Assembly (NCBI GenBank): GCA_021799405.1
Contig: JAJZAL010000287.1
Location: 1-6,240 of the forward strand
Source of the DNA: Acidobacteriota bacterium
GTDB lineage: Bacteria; Acidobacteriota; Terriglobia; Terriglobales; Acidobacteriaceae
Length of the DNA stretch: 6,240 bases
Direction of reading: 5' to 3'
Each line of letters starts with the position of its first letter. The first letter of the stretch is position 1. This document shows, piece by piece, positions 6,001-6,240 of this stretch. The translations under genes and the position numbers were made by a program. The notes beneath the pieces were generated by a model. That model had not been told where the DNA came from. It worked only from the letters and a program-made list of their open reading frames with translations, and made no database searches.

Positions 6001-6028
6001 CAGCTCCCAACAGTTTCAGCCTTACAAA

Positions 6029-6079
6029 GGCAGGTTGCGGCCGGAAAACTCCCTCCGGGATTCCGAATCGCAACCTGCC
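6029..6079. terminator. Long nested hairpin, possible bidirectional terminator
   Basis: The outer arms GGCAGGTTGCG (6029-6039) and CGCAACCTGCC (6069-6079) pair perfectly over 11 bp. Inside, CGGAA (6042-6046) pairs with TTCCG (6061-6065), and TCCC (6050-6053) with GGGA (6057-6060). On the plus strand TTTT occurs at 6087-6090. On the minus strand the stem is followed closely by TTTGTAAGG. It sits between convergent genes, where a two-way terminator is expected. Confidence 0.5.
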
Positions 6080-6120
6080 GATGTACTTTTAGCGCACCAA
6101 ATCCCCGCTCCCATCCCTTC

Positions 6121-6240
6121 TTACCTTCGGCTCGTCCTGCGCGCCAGCGCCCGCAGCACTTTGCCCCTAATGCCTGAAAACGCCGTGTCCAGCACCATCT
6201 GCGTCGCCAGCATCTGAATCCCGCTGTTGTATGTCGGATA
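6121..6240 (-). CDS. C-terminal fragment of an unidentified convergent gene
   Basis: Read on the minus strand from the window edge, an open frame gives 39 residues, starting YPTYNSGIQMLATQMVLDTA and ending in the basic tail RRTSRR before a TAA at 6123-6121. Third codon positions are strongly G/C (ctg, gcg, acg, gtg, gac), as in the other genes, and the sequence reads like an amphipathic helical protein end. The gene would extend beyond the window. I do not recognise the family. Its stop lies 41 bases from the nested hairpin at 6029-6079, consistent with convergent genes sharing a terminator. It is too short to exclude a chance frame. Confidence 0.5.
   Translation of the reverse strand, partial: YPTYNSGIQMLATQMVLDTAFSGIRGKVLRALARRTSRR

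Noticed and set aside
5968..6217. Short plus-strand open frames after the operon
   Set aside because: They run through two strong hairpins and opposite the better-looking minus-strand frame at 6121-6240, and show no protein motif.

Overview
The window looks like chromosome from a high-GC, didermic, respiring bacterium, most likely an Acidobacteriota member of the Terriglobia/Acidobacteriaceae type. That placement is inference, from the protein style (a GH35-like beta-galactosidase end, an outer-membrane cytochrome with an N-terminal FARQTG..C..CH signature, and a cytochrome b fused to c-type haem domains). No rRNA or other taxonomic marker is present.

Layout: (1) 1-315, the 3' end of a plus-strand gene, probably a beta-galactosidase. 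(2) 316-1003, about 690 bases without a convincing gene. It is less GC-rich than the coding DNA and holds several dyad-symmetric elements, including a perfect TGTGA-N6-TCACA site and a perfect 15-bp palindrome just before the ribosome binding site of the next gene. (3) 1004-5961, a tight three-gene plus-strand operon with gaps of 31 and 19 nt: an outer-membrane-type monohaem cytochrome/beta-barrel fusion resembling the Cyc2 cytochrome-porin architecture, a Tat-anchored Rieske 2Fe-2S protein, and a 1008-residue cytochrome b fused to five c-type haem domains. (4) 5962-6120, an intergenic stretch with two strong hairpins. (5) 6121-6240, the C-terminal end of a convergent minus-strand gene that I do not recognise.

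How the genes may work together: the Rieske protein and the cytochrome b module form the core of a quinol:cytochrome c oxidoreductase (bc1/b6f class). No separate cytochrome c1 or f gene is present. The C-terminal tail of the cytochrome b protein supplies five CxxCH sites, each followed 40-42 residues later by a GMP motif with a likely distal Met. The predicted seven-helix topology puts this tail in the periplasm. The first gene encodes a secreted protein with one CNVCH haem site followed by a barrel-like sequence. Its linkage to the bc complex suggests, but does not prove, an electron path between the outer membrane and the quinone pool, with the pentahaem tail as the periplasmic relay. The direction (Fe(II) or other donor uptake, or electron export) cannot be read from the sequence. 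This operon is the most interesting system in the window.
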